Shown piece after piece: positions 18,859 to 27,189 of a stretch of 64,000 nucleotides of DNA. The position numbers were made by a program, and so were the translations under genes. Each line of letters opens with the position of its first letter. Within the stretch, counting starts at the first letter, position 1. This DNA comes from Phytohabitans flavus (GTDB lineage Bacteria > Actinomycetota > Actinomycetes > Mycobacteriales > Micromonosporaceae): positions 8,438,001-8,502,000 of the forward strand of contig NZ_AP022870.1 in the NCBI RefSeq assembly GCF_011764545.1, read 5' to 3'. Below the pieces are notes generated by a model. The model saw nothing but the letters and a program-made list of their open reading frames with translations, did not search any database and was not told where the DNA came from.

Positions 18859-19305
18859 GTGACCAACCTGCCACCCTCGCTGCCGGACCAGGAAGAGGGT
18901 GCGGCGCCGGAGACCGCGCCACCCCAGGAGAAAAAGGGCGGCGCGAGCAAGCTGATCATCGGCATCGTGGGCGTGCTCGCGGTCGTGGTCCTCGCGGTCG
19001 TCGCCGTCTTCGTGGTGCGCGCCCTGGTCGCCGCGAGCGACCCGACCCAGGACGCCAAGGCCGGCGACTGCCTCTCCAACCTGCCGCAGGCCCCGGAGGG
19101 CGAGGAGATCAACGTCGAGGACGTCAAGGTGGTGACCTGCGACTCGGCCGACGCCAGGTTCGCGGTGGTGGGCCGGGTTGACGACGTCACGGCGGAGCAG
19201 GCCTCGGTCGGTGAGGTGTGCGCCGCGCACGCGGAGACGACGATGCGCTTCTATGCGATACCGGCCGGCGGCAAGGGTTACGTGCTCTGCCTGAAGCCGG
19301 CCTGA
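18859..19305 (+). CDS. small single-pass membrane protein, LppU-like extracellular domain
   Basis: 148 residues: Pro/Glu-rich cytoplasmic N-terminus, one membrane helix (about 30-57, LIIGIVGVLAVVVLAVVAVF), then a small secreted domain with cysteines at KAGDCLSNLP, KVVTCDSADARF, GEVCAAH and VLCLKPA. Two disulphides are likely. This spacing is typical of the actinobacterial LppU/SCO3897-type proteins. Start GTG 18859 preceded by GAGG. Function unknown; envelope-associated. Confidence 0.75.
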   Translation: MTNLPPSLPDQEEGAAPETAPPQEKKGGASKLIIGIVGVLAVVVLAVVAVFVVRALVAASDPTQDAKAGDCLSNLPQAPEGEEINVEDVKVVTCDSADARFAVVGRVDDVTAEQASVGEVCAAHAETTMRFYAIPAGGKGYVLCLKPA

Positions 19306-19470
19306 TTCCCCTCTTCCCCGCGACGGCGAGGCGTACACAGCGCGACAAGGAGGTGTACGCCACGCCGCCTTCGCCTTTCCCCGCCCCGGTACGGCATGAC
19401 AGGCTACGCGCACGCAAGAACGCCACTGTGCGACCAGCCAACGATGACTGACCGGCAGGAGGACGGGCCT

Positions 19471-20153
19471 ATGGGCGAAATGGTTAGCTTTCCCAGCAAT
19501 GGCGGGACCAGTGAGGGATATCTCGCTCTGCCAGCCGCCTTAAGTGCCCCAGCCGTCGTGGTGATCCAGGAGTACTGGGGGCTGGTCCCGCACATCATCT
19601 CGCTGACCGAGCGGTTCGCCGAGGCGGGGTTCGTGGCGCTGGCGCCCGACCTGTACCACGGCCAGCATGCCACGGAGCCGGACGAGGCAGGCAAGCTCCT
19701 CATGGGCCTCGCGATGGACCAGGCCGCGAAGGACATCGCCTGTGCCGGGGCGTACCTGACGCAGCGGCCGGAGACCGGCGGCAAGGTGGGCGCGGTCGGC
19801 TTCTGCGCGGGCGGCAGCCTCGCGCTGTGGTCGGCCACGATCTCCGACGAGATCGTCGCGTCAGTCGGCTTCTACCCGGTACTGCCGTGGGAGCGGATGC
19901 GTCCCGACTGGTCCGGCTACTCCGGCAAGTCGGCCGTCATCCACTGCTCCGAGGGGACGGCACCTCGGCGGCGGAGGGTGTGGGGCTGGCCCGGCGCTCG
20001 ATCGAGGCGGCCGGCGGTGACTGCGTCCTGTACGACTACCCGGGCACCAAGCACGCCTTCTTCAACGACGACCGGCCCGAGGTCTTCGACCACGAGGCGG
20101 CCGCGAGCTCGTGGGCCCGCACGCTCGACTTCTTCCGCAAGAGGCTGGGCTGA
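19471..20153 (+). CDS. dienelactone hydrolase family protein (one apparent sequencing frameshift; has a TTA codon)
   Basis: Alpha/beta hydrolase of about 227 residues that may open lactones such as dienelactone. Seen: VVVIQEYWGLVPHI (oxyanion region with the conserved Glu), the nucleophile elbow GFCAGGSL (catalytic Cys), the Asp-containing YDYPGTKHAFFND with the catalytic His. The frame slips at the G run 19953-19956. Start ATG 19471 is set by AGGAGG at 19457-19462; an ATG at 19447 lacks such a site. A TTA codon sits at 19540-19542, so translation probably depends on tRNA-Leu(UAA). Fourteen bases separate it from the uracil-DNA glycosylase gene. Confidence 0.9.
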
Positions 20154-20167
20154 CCGTCATACCCCGG

Positions 20168-20902
20168 ATGACCCGTACCCCCGATGAGGTGGCCGACCGC
20201 GCGCGGCGGTCGGCCACCCTCGCCGACCTCGACTCCGCCGTCTCCTGCTGTTTCGCCTGCCCCCGGCTGGTGAGCTGGCGCGAGGAGGTCGCCGCGACGA
20301 AGCGGGCGTCCTTCCGCGACCAGGAGTACTGGGGCCGGCCGGTGCCCGGCTACGGCCCTGGCGACGCCCGGCTCGGGATCCTCGGCCTGGCGCCGGCCGC
20401 GCACGGCGGCAACCGCACCGGGCGGATCTTCACCGGCGACCGGTCCGGCGACGTGCTCTTCGCCGCGCTGTACCGGGCCGGCCTCGCCAACCAGGCGACA
20501 AGCGTGTCCCGCGACGACGGGCTGGAGCTGCGCGACACCCGCATCTTCGCCGCGGTGCGCTGTGCGCCCCCGGACAACAAGCCCACGCCGGGCGAACGGG
20601 ACACCTGCGCGCCGTGGCTGCACCGCGAGGTCGACCTGGTCAAACCCACGCTGCGGGTCGTGGTCGCGCTCGGCGCGTTCGCCTGGGCCGCGTGGTGGCC
20701 GACCATGGCCATGGTGTACGGCGTACGCCCGCCCGTGCCCCGCCCGGCCTTCGCGCATGGTGCCCGTTGGAGCGGTCCGGGTGTGCCGGCGTTGCTCGGC
20801 TGTTACCACGTCAGCCAGCAGAACACCTTTACCGGGCGGCTCACACCGGCGATGCTTGACGATGTGTTCGCCGCCGCGAAGCGCCTGGCGGGGTTGGCCT
20901 GA
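20168..20902 (+). CDS. uracil-DNA glycosylase, family 5 (UdgB), iron-sulphur
   Basis: Removes uracil, and in this family also hypoxanthine or other deaminated bases, from DNA. Motif A GLAPAAHGGNRTGRIFTGD and motif B HVSQQNTFTG identify the family. The first cysteines CCFACPRL (about 27-31) with RCAPPDNKPT and CAPWLH supply the [4Fe-4S] ligands. ATG 20168 is the likely start; 244 residues, normal for the family. Base-excision repair in a high-GC genome prone to cytosine deamination is its expected job. It follows the hydrolase gene closely and may share its transcript. Confidence 0.93.
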   Translation: MTRTPDEVADRARRSATLADLDSAVSCCFACPRLVSWREEVAATKRASFRDQEYWGRPVPGYGPGDARLGILGLAPAAHGGNRTGRIFTGDRSGDVLFAALYRAGLANQATSVSRDDGLELRDTRIFAAVRCAPPDNKPTPGERDTCAPWLHREVDLVKPTLRVVVALGAFAWAAWWPTMAMVYGVRPPVPRPAFAHGARWSGPGVPALLGCYHVSQQNTFTGRLTPAMLDDVFAAAKRLAGLA

Positions 20903-20960
20903 GGCGGGGCGGTACGGTTACAGGCACGCCCGACGATTAACGTTTCGGACATAACGCCAA

Positions 20961-21659
20961 ATGACTCTTGGTTCGCTGCGCAGGTTGTGGCCCCTGGCCG
21001 CGGTCGTGCTGCTGCTCGCCCTCGCGACGGTCGCGGCCGCGCACTCCTCGCCGCAGATCGGGCGGGTCGACGAGCCGGCCGCCGGCATCGATGGGCCCCG
21101 GCCCCAGCTCGAAGAGGTCGAGGTCCAGACGCCGCAGACGCCGGAGGACTTCGTCGACACCGACCCGGCCGAGGTGCCCGCCTGGCTCGGCAAGGCCGCG
21201 TTGGTCCTCGGCGCCATCGTCCTCGCCGTACTCCTCGCGGTGATGATCTGGACCCTCGCCCGCGAGTTCACCCGGCGGCGCGCGGGCGGCAAGATGCCAC
21301 CGCGCCAGCTCAGCCGTACCGCGAGCGCCGAGGAGGTCGTCGCCGCGCTAGACGCCGGCCTCATCGACCTCTCCGACGCCGACCTCGACCCGCGGCGCGC
21401 GGTGATCGCCTGTTGGCTGCGGCTGGAGCAGGCGGCGGCCGCGGCCGGCACGCCGCGCCAGGCCACCGACACGCCGACCGACCTGGTCAGCCGGCTGCTC
21501 GGCGAGCACAACGTGAGCCGCGACGTGCTGGCCGGGTTCGCCGACGTCTACCGCGAGGCGCGGTACGCCACGCACACGGTCGACGAGCGGATGCGCGAGC
21601 AGGCCCGCACCGCCCTCCAGCGCCTGCGCGCCGAGCTGACCGCGGGGGTTAAGCCGTGA
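20961..21659 (+). CDS. DUF4129 membrane protein, first gene of MoxR/DUF58 operon
   Basis: 232 residues: a signal-like first hydrophobic segment (10-28), a second membrane helix (about 77-99), then a cytoplasmic DUF4129 domain (ACWLRLEQAAAAAGTPRQ, DTPTDLVSRLL, YREARYATHTVDE). DUF4129 domains often accompany MoxR-DUF58 modules and transglutaminase-like proteins. Start ATG 20961. It overlaps the next gene by four bases. Its role is presumably envelope-related; not established. Confidence 0.85.
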   Translation: MTLGSLRRLWPLAAVVLLLALATVAAAHSSPQIGRVDEPAAGIDGPRPQLEEVEVQTPQTPEDFVDTDPAEVPAWLGKAALVLGAIVLAVLLAVMIWTLAREFTRRRAGGKMPPRQLSRTASAEEVVAALDAGLIDLSDADLDPRRAVIACWLRLEQAAAAAGTPRQATDTPTDLVSRLLGEHNVSRDVLAGFADVYREARYATHTVDERMREQARTALQRLRAELTAGVKP

Positions 21660-22252
21660 GCGACGGGGTTACCAGCATTGACGACCTGCTGGGGCACGAG
21701 GAGGAGGCGCCACAGCGGCAGAAGCAGGCCGCGTCCGGTGGTGCCGGCTGGTGGATCCGCACGCTGCTGATCGCCGGCGGGCTCGCCGCTGTCGCGGTCT
21801 TCGGCATGCGGATGGGCGGGCTGACGCTGTCGATCCCGCTCGCGTTCGCGGGCTGCCTCGCCCTGCTCATGCTCCGCCGCGTGGTCGCGCTCGTCGCGCC
21901 GCCGCCGCTGGTCAAGTTGGGGCTGCGCCGCGTGGTCGGCGAGGAGGACGGCACCTACAACTGGACGGCCAGCCAGGACGCGCTCCGCTTGGCCGTGCAC
22001 CGCTGGGAGGTGCCGCTGGGCTGGTCCCGCCGCGAAGACCTGGACCGTTACCTGCGTACAGTGCCGAAGATGCTCCGCGAGCTCGCCGACGAGCGGCTGC
22101 GGCAGCGGCACGGCCTTACCATCGCCAGCGACCCGGAAAAGGCCCGCGTGCTGCTCGGCGAGGAGCTGTGGAAGCTTTTGGTCACCCCGGTCAAGCGCCC
22201 GCCGGCCGTACACGTCATGGCGGCGGCCGCCTCCCGTCTGGAGAAGCTATGA
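21656..22252 (+). CDS. hypothetical membrane protein of the MoxR/DUF58 operon
   Basis: 198 residues, GTG start 21656 inside the stop of the DUF4129 gene (GTGA). Two membrane helices at about 33-50 and 55-75, then a soluble region with no motif I recognise (VGEEDGTYNWTASQDALRLA, ELADERLRQRHGLTIA). It ends in an ATGA overlap with moxR, so all the genes of the operon are translationally coupled. Function unknown; a scaffold for the ATPase is possible. Confidence 0.8.
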   Translation: MSDGVTSIDDLLGHEEEAPQRQKQAASGGAGWWIRTLLIAGGLAAVAVFGMRMGGLTLSIPLAFAGCLALLMLRRVVALVAPPPLVKLGLRRVVGEEDGTYNWTASQDALRLAVHRWEVPLGWSRREDLDRYLRTVPKMLRELADERLRQRHGLTIASDPEKARVLLGEELWKLLVTPVKRPPAVHVMAAAASRLEKL

Positions 22253-23313
22253 GTGAGGATGTCCAACCGGTACCCGTCTACGAAGTGGGCCGGCTCGCGC
22301 ACGCCGTGCTGGACACGGTCGGCACGGTGGTGGTGGGCAAGCGCGGGGCGTTGGAGCTCGTCCTCTCCGGCATCCTCGCCGGCGGCAACGTGCTGCTCGA
22401 AGACCTCCCGGGGCTGGGCAAGACACTGACCGCGCGCTCGTTCGCCCAGGCGCTCGGGCTCGACTTCCGGCGGCTTCAGTTCACTCCCGACCTGCTGCCC
22501 GCCGACGTCACCGGCTCGTTCCTGTACGACCAGCGCAACTCCGACTTCACCTTCCGGGCCGGGCCGGTCTTCACCAACCTGCTGCTCGCCGACGAGATCA
22601 ACCGCACGCCGCCGAAGACGCAGGCCGCCCTGCTGGAGGCGATGCAGGAGAAGCAGGTCTCGGTCGAGGGTGTCACGTACCGGCTGGACGAGCCCTTCCA
22701 CGTGCTGGCCACCGCCAACCCGATCGAGTACGAGGGCACGTACCCGCTGCCCGAGGCGCAGCTGGACCGCTTCCTCCTGCGGGTCTCGTTCGGCTACCCC
22801 GCCCGCGACGAGGAGTGGGACGTGCTGCGCCGCCGCATGTCCCGCCGCCGCGAGGAGGCTGAGCTCCAGGCGGTTGTCAACCCCCAGACGCTGCGCGGGA
22901 TGCAGGCCGCCCTGGAGGACATCGCGGTCGAGGACTCGATCGGCCGGTACATTGTGGACCTCACCGCCGCCACCCGCGAGCACCCCTCGGTACTTGTCGG
23001 CGCATCCCCGCGTGGCTCCCTGGCGCTGCTGTTGCTTTCCCGGGCGCGGGCCGCGCTCGCCGGTCGGGACTTCGTGATCCCGGAGGACGTGAAGGAAGTA
23101 GCCGCGCCGGCCCTCGCGCACCGCATCACGCTCCGCCCGGAGATGTGGCTGCGCCGCGTCGATCCGTCCTTTGTGGTCGGTGAGGTACTGGAGAAGGTGC
23201 CGGCACCCGCCAGCGGTGCCCTGCCCACGTATGCGGCTGGCTTCGGCGGGCCCGAGTCAGCCGCACGGGCCGGCGATTCGCTCGAGGCCGGCCGCCGCGA
23301 GCGCGGCCAGTGA
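22249..23313 (+). CDS. MoxR-family AAA+ ATPase
   Basis: Chaperone-like AAA+ ATPase of the MoxR group, which acts with VWA/DUF58 partners to mature or activate other proteins. Start ATG 22249. Walker A LEDLPGLGKT (about 45-54), Walker B LLADEINRTPPKTQ, sensor-1 VLATANPIEYEGTYPLPEA and arginine finger region EAQLDRFLL are present. 354 residues, usual length. The downstream DUF58 gene is the expected partner. The client of this module is unknown. Confidence 0.95.
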   Translation: MSEDVQPVPVYEVGRLAHAVLDTVGTVVVGKRGALELVLSGILAGGNVLLEDLPGLGKTLTARSFAQALGLDFRRLQFTPDLLPADVTGSFLYDQRNSDFTFRAGPVFTNLLLADEINRTPPKTQAALLEAMQEKQVSVEGVTYRLDEPFHVLATANPIEYEGTYPLPEAQLDRFLLRVSFGYPARDEEWDVLRRRMSRRREEAELQAVVNPQTLRGMQAALEDIAVEDSIGRYIVDLTAATREHPSVLVGASPRGSLALLLLSRARAALAGRDFVIPEDVKEVAAPALAHRITLRPEMWLRRVDPSFVVGEVLEKVPAPASGALPTYAAGFGGPESAARAGDSLEAGRRERGQ

Positions 23314-23323
23314 GCGAGACGCG

Positions 23324-24682
23324 GTGACCGTCCTCCGGCCAGCCGTGCCGGAGGTCGAGCCGAGCGGCGATTTCCTCGACACCCAGCCCGAGTGGGCGCC
23401 CACCCGGGCACTTGGGCGTGCCGTGCTGGTGACCGGGCTGCTGCTGATCGCCGGGGTGCTGGCCGGGCGGGTCGACCTGGTGATGCTCGCCATCCCGTTC
23501 GCGCTGGGCACCGCCGTGGCGCTGTACCGCCGGCCCCGCGAGCGGCCGAGGATCGCTCTGGACGTCGACGAGGGGTACCTCGTGGAGGGCGCCGAGGCGG
23601 TGGCCGCGGTGACCGTCGGCAACCCGGACCCGCCCGCGTATGACCTGGTGGTGGTCCGCGCCCGGATCCCGCGCTGGCTGCGCATCAAGGACGGGGACCG
23701 GCCGGTTCTGCTGACCCTCGCGCCGGGCGCGGTCGATCAGGTGGAGCTGCGCGGGACGGCGCTGCGCTGGGGCCGCCACTCGCTCGGCCCGGCCGCCGCA
23801 CGGGCCGCCGCCTGCGACGGGCTTCTCATCAGCCGGCCGGGCGTCGCCTACCCGAAGGACGTCAAGGTGTACCCGGTCACCGAGCCCTTCGACGCCGACG
23901 ACGCAATGCCGCGTGCCGCGGGACTGGTCGGTGGCCACCGGTCGCGGCGCCCCGGTGAGGGCGGCGAGCTGGCCGGGGTACGCATCTTCCAGCCCGGCGA
24001 CCGCCTGCGACGCATCGACTGGCGGGTCTCACTCCGGGCTCGGCAGCTGCACGTGGCCGCCACCCTGTCCGACCGTGACGCCGAGGTGGTGCTGCTGCTC
24101 GACGTACTCGCCGAGACGGGTGGCTCCGGCGGCGTCGGCGGCGCCGCCTCGGTGCTCGACACCACCGTGCGGGCCGCCGCGGCGATCGCCGAGCACTACC
24201 TGCACCGCGGCGACCGCGTGTCCATGCTGGAGTACGGCAGGTCCGCCCGCCGCCTGCGTCCCGCGACCGGCCGCCGGCAGTACCTGACCGTGCTGGAGTG
24301 GCTCCTCGACGTCGAGGCGCAGCCATCCCCGTACGAGCCGTACGACCAGGTCTTCGGCCCACATCTGCTCTCCTCGGACGCGCTGGTGGTGGTCTTCACC
24401 CCGCTCGTCGACGGGCGCTCGGCGGAAATGCTCGCCCGGCTGGCCCGCGCCGGCCGCTTCGTGCTCGCCGTCGACACGCTGCCGGAGGGCGTCGCGCCGG
24501 CACGGCGCAGCGATTGGACCGATGTGGCCCACCGGCTCTGGCGGCTGGAGCGGGACAACACGATCGGCCAGCTCCGCGAGCACGGCGTACCGGTGGTGCG
24601 CTGGGCCGGCGCCGGCAGCCTCGACCTGGTGCTGCGGGACGTCGCGCGGATGGCTTCGGCACCCAAAGGGGCGTTGCGATGA
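23324..24682 (+). CDS. DUF58 domain protein (VWA-related partner of MoxR)
   Basis: 452 residues: two membrane helices (about 32-63) then a beta-sandwich region and the DUF58/VWA-like domain. The family motif is seen as IFQPGDRLRRIDWRVSLRAR, followed by a VWA-like AEVVLLLDVLAET with metal-site Asp. GTG 23324 is the chosen start, ten bases after moxR. It overlaps the last gene by four bases. It likely forms the membrane-anchored effector arm of the MoxR ATPase. Confidence 0.93.
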   Translation: MTVLRPAVPEVEPSGDFLDTQPEWAPTRALGRAVLVTGLLLIAGVLAGRVDLVMLAIPFALGTAVALYRRPRERPRIALDVDEGYLVEGAEAVAAVTVGNPDPPAYDLVVVRARIPRWLRIKDGDRPVLLTLAPGAVDQVELRGTALRWGRHSLGPAAARAAACDGLLISRPGVAYPKDVKVYPVTEPFDADDAMPRAAGLVGGHRSRRPGEGGELAGVRIFQPGDRLRRIDWRVSLRARQLHVAATLSDRDAEVVLLLDVLAETGGSGGVGGAASVLDTTVRAAAAIAEHYLHRGDRVSMLEYGRSARRLRPATGRRQYLTVLEWLLDVEAQPSPYEPYDQVFGPHLLSSDALVVVFTPLVDGRSAEMLARLARAGRFVLAVDTLPEGVAPARRSDWTDVAHRLWRLERDNTIGQLREHGVPVVRWAGAGSLDLVLRDVARMASAPKGALR

Positions 24683-25221
24683 TCGGCCGTGCGACGCAGG
24701 TACTGTCCCGGGCGACGGCCGGGCCGCTGCTGGCCCGCGTGGGCGTGTTCGCCGTCGCGCTGGCCGCGCTCGTGGTCGCGTTTCCGGCGGAGCTGCGGGC
24801 CAGCTACATCACCGGTGTGCTGGTGATCCTGGCCGGCATCGCCGCGATACTCCCGCGCAGCCGCTGGGTCACGGTGACGATCCTGGTCGCGGTCACGGGC
24901 TGGATGATCGCCACGATCGGCTACGAGGAGTCGGTCGAGCTGTGGCGGCTTGTCGCGCTGGCCTCGTTCCTCTACCTGACCCACAGCCTGGCGGCGCTCG
25001 CCGCGCTCCTGCCGTACGACGCGCGCATCCCGGCCGAGGTCACCGTGCGGTGGCTATCCCGGGCGCTCGCGGTGGTGCTCGGCTCGGCGGTGCTCACCGT
25101 ACTGCTGCTGAGCGGGGCCAACCTGGGCGGTGAGCGCGACCTGCTGGTGGCCGCGCTGGCCGGGCTCGCGGTGGCGATCGGGGCCGCGACGCTGCTCGCC
25201 TCGCTCCTCCGCCGCCGCTGA
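24679..25221 (+). CDS. integral membrane protein, last gene of MoxR/DUF58 operon
   Basis: 180 residues, about six membrane helices, little else; start ATG 24679 in an ATGA overlap with the DUF58 gene. Such a small membrane protein is a regular companion of actinobacterial MoxR-DUF58 operons. No catalytic motif is visible. The dispersed repeat lies 172 bases downstream. Confidence 0.8.
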   Translation: MIGRATQVLSRATAGPLLARVGVFAVALAALVVAFPAELRASYITGVLVILAGIAAILPRSRWVTVTILVAVTGWMIATIGYEESVELWRLVALASFLYLTHSLAALAALLPYDARIPAEVTVRWLSRALAVVLGSAVLTVLLLSGANLGGERDLLVAALAGLAVAIGAATLLASLLRRR

Positions 25222-25392
25222 CCGACCCTGGCGCGCACACCCCACACTGCTTAGCCCTCTGGCTGGCCGCCAGACCCCGGATGGTGACGGCGTCCTGAGC
25301 AGATTGCGCGAAGAGAACGCGCACCTGAATCCGGTTTACGCCCCAGCGTTGTCGACCTATGCCGCGGATAAAGATCCAAAACCAAGGAAGTC

Positions 25393-25455
25393 GAGCTACC
25401 GCGATGTCCGCGGTGGTCCAGACCGTCGCTCCCGCGGCCTCACCCTTCGCGGTTG
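25393..25455 (+). repeat. dispersed intergenic repeat, copy 1
   Basis: Starts GAGCTACCGCGATGTCCGCG and ends CTCACCCTTCGCGGTT. ACCGCG/CGCGGT forms a hairpin at its start. Lies downstream of, and on the same strand as, the MoxR/DUF58 operon. See the copies at 30598, 35730 and 36654. Confidence 0.85.
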
Positions 25456-25628
25456 GCAAGCTCACCCCTGGGTCGTGGTCGGCCGACCGTGACCTTCGCT
25501 GCCAGGTCCGCGGTCCAAGCCCAACCTTGACCTGGCTCGGCGGTTGGGCCGGGGTCCATCCAAGACAGAGACGCGCCCAATAAGGCGCTCGGTTTGCTTG
25601 ATCGACGCTAGGGCGGACGCCGTCTGGT

Positions 25629-25678
25629 AGATCGTGGTACTTAGTTGCCCCGGGAGGGGCGGTTGGGTACCACGATCT
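25629..25678 (+). repeat. 50-base hairpin, perfect only as plus-strand RNA
   Basis: Outer arms AGATCGTGGTAC (25629-25640) and GTACCACGATCT (25667-25678) are perfectly complementary. The inner stem GCCCC/GGGGC closes a GGGA tetraloop. Between them, TTAGTT faces GGTTGG, giving one A-U and five G-U pairs in the plus-strand RNA only. The total is a continuous 23-bp RNA stem. It could be a terminator-like, antisense or leader element; no T-tract follows. Confidence 0.7.
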
Positions 25679-25846
25679 CTCGCATACCCGAGCGGACCGG
25701 GGCAAATATCGTGTCTCGAGAAATCGAACGTGAACCCGACTCTGAAAGATCTCTTGATCATGTGGGCGTAGCCGCCGTCACACCTGTCGTATCGGCGGTC
25801 ACAGATGCCGGCATGGACCAGGTGTAACGGCGCACACAGGGGAATG

Positions 25847-27175
25847 ATGGAGGTCGTGAGTCCGCAACGGATCCTTGTGGTGGGGGCCGGCCACGTCGGC
25901 CTGTACGCGGCCCTTCGGCTGTCCCGGAAGCTTCGGGCGCGCCAGGCCGAGGTCACTGTCGTCGACCCGCAGCCGCACATGACGTACCAGCCGTTCCTGC
26001 CGGAAGCGGCGGCCGGAAACATCTCTCCCCGGCACTCCGTGGTGCCGCTGCGTCGCGAGCTGAAGCGCTGCAAGATCGTCTCCGGTGCGGTCACCCGGAT
26101 CGAGCACAGCCGCAAGACGGCCACTGTGCAGCCGATCATCGGCCCGCCGCTGGAGATCGAGTACGACCAGATCATCGTGGCGCCGGGCTCTGTCTCCCGT
26201 ACACTGCCGATCCCCGGCCTGCGTGAGAACGGCATCGGCTTCAAAACCATCGGCGAGGCCATCTACCTGCGCAACCACGTGCTCGACCGGCTCGATGTGG
26301 CGGCCGCCACGACCGACCCGGAGACCCGCCGGCGCGCGCTGACGTTCGCCTTCGTGGGCGGCGGCTACGCGGGCATCGAGGCGCTCGCCGAGATGGAGGA
26401 CATGGCCCGCGACGCGCTCAAGTACTACCCGGAGCTGAGCGTCGGCGACATGCGCTGGGTGCTGGTCGAGGCGACTCAGCGGGTGCTGCCCGAGGTCGAT
26501 CGGGACATGGGTGCGTACACAGTGCAGCAGCTCCTCAATCGCGGCCTGGACATCCGCCTCGACACGCGGCTGGAGTCCTGCGTGGACGGCGTGGTCAAGC
26601 TGTCCGATGGGGACAGTTTCGCCTCGGACACGATCGTGTGGACGGCCGGCGTCAAGCCGTCGCCGATGCTCGACGACACCGACCTGCCGCGCGACGACAA
26701 GCGCCGGATCAGCTGCCTGCCCACGCTCCAGGTGGTCGACGGCGACAAGGTTGTCGAGGGCGCGTGGAGCGCGGGCGACTGCGCGGCGGTCCCCGACCTC
26801 ACCGGCCCGCCCGGCACCTTCTGCTCGCCGAGCGCGCAGCACGCGGTGCGCCAGGCGGCGCGGATGGCCGACAACATCCGCGCGGTGATCCGGGGCAAGG
26901 AGCCGGTGCCGTACAAGCACAAGCACGCCGGCAGCGTGGCCAGCCTGGGCCTGCACAAGGGCGTCGCCCAGGTGTACGGCATCAAGCTCAAGGGCCCGAT
27001 CGCCTGGTTCATGCACCGGACGTACCACGTGAGCCGGATCCCGTCGTTCAACCGCAAGGTGCGCGTGGTGATCGACTGGACGCTCGCCTTCTTCCTCAAG
27101 CGTGAGGTGGTGGCGCTCGGCCAGCTGCACGACCCGCGAGAGGAGTTCACCGAGGTAACGCCGCGGGTGGGCTAG
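25847..27175 (+). CDS. ndh: type II NADH dehydrogenase (NDH-2)
   Basis: Single-subunit FAD enzyme that passes electrons from NADH to menaquinone without pumping protons, at the inner face of the membrane. Seen: the FAD-binding ILVVGAGHVGLYAALRL, the NADH-binding FAFVGGGYAGIEALAEM, and the second FAD motif WSAGDCAAVPDL; a C-terminal amphipathic helix near FFLKREVVALGQLHD fits membrane attachment. ATG 25847 is taken as start; ATG 25844 and GTG 25856 are alternatives. About 442 residues, normal. The gene ends inside a 24-bp palindrome shared with the convergent gene. Confidence 0.94.
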   Translation: MEVVSPQRILVVGAGHVGLYAALRLSRKLRARQAEVTVVDPQPHMTYQPFLPEAAAGNISPRHSVVPLRRELKRCKIVSGAVTRIEHSRKTATVQPIIGPPLEIEYDQIIVAPGSVSRTLPIPGLRENGIGFKTIGEAIYLRNHVLDRLDVAAATTDPETRRRALTFAFVGGGYAGIEALAEMEDMARDALKYYPELSVGDMRWVLVEATQRVLPEVDRDMGAYTVQQLLNRGLDIRLDTRLESCVDGVVKLSDGDSFASDTIVWTAGVKPSPMLDDTDLPRDDKRRISCLPTLQVVDGDKVVEGAWSAGDCAAVPDLTGPPGTFCSPSAQHAVRQAARMADNIRAVIRGKEPVPYKHKHAGSVASLGLHKGVAQVYGIKLKGPIAWFMHRTYHVSRIPSFNRKVRVVIDWTLAFFLKREVVALGQLHDPREEFTEVTPRVG

Positions 27176-27189
27176 CTAGCTAGCCCACC
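27166..27189. terminator. 24-bp perfect palindrome shared by two convergent gene ends
   Basis: GGTGGG, three CTAG repeats, CCCACC: identical on both strands. It encodes the last codons and stop (Val-Gly-stop) of ndh on the plus strand and of the membrane protein on the minus strand; only four bases separate the two stops. Probably a bidirectional terminator. Confidence 0.7.

Larger units (their letters stand above)
25222..25846. other. 625-base gene-free region upstream of ndh
   Basis: Holds one copy of the dispersed repeat (25393-25455) and a very stable plus-strand hairpin (25629-25678). The base composition is lower in GC than in the flanking genes. I see no supportable protein gene. The ndh promoter should lie in its right-hand third. 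Confidence 0.6.

Noticed and set aside
20961..25221. MoxR/DUF58 operon as a novel defence system
   Set aside because: This five-gene arrangement is a widespread actinobacterial core operon and shows no effector, nuclease or mobile-element context.
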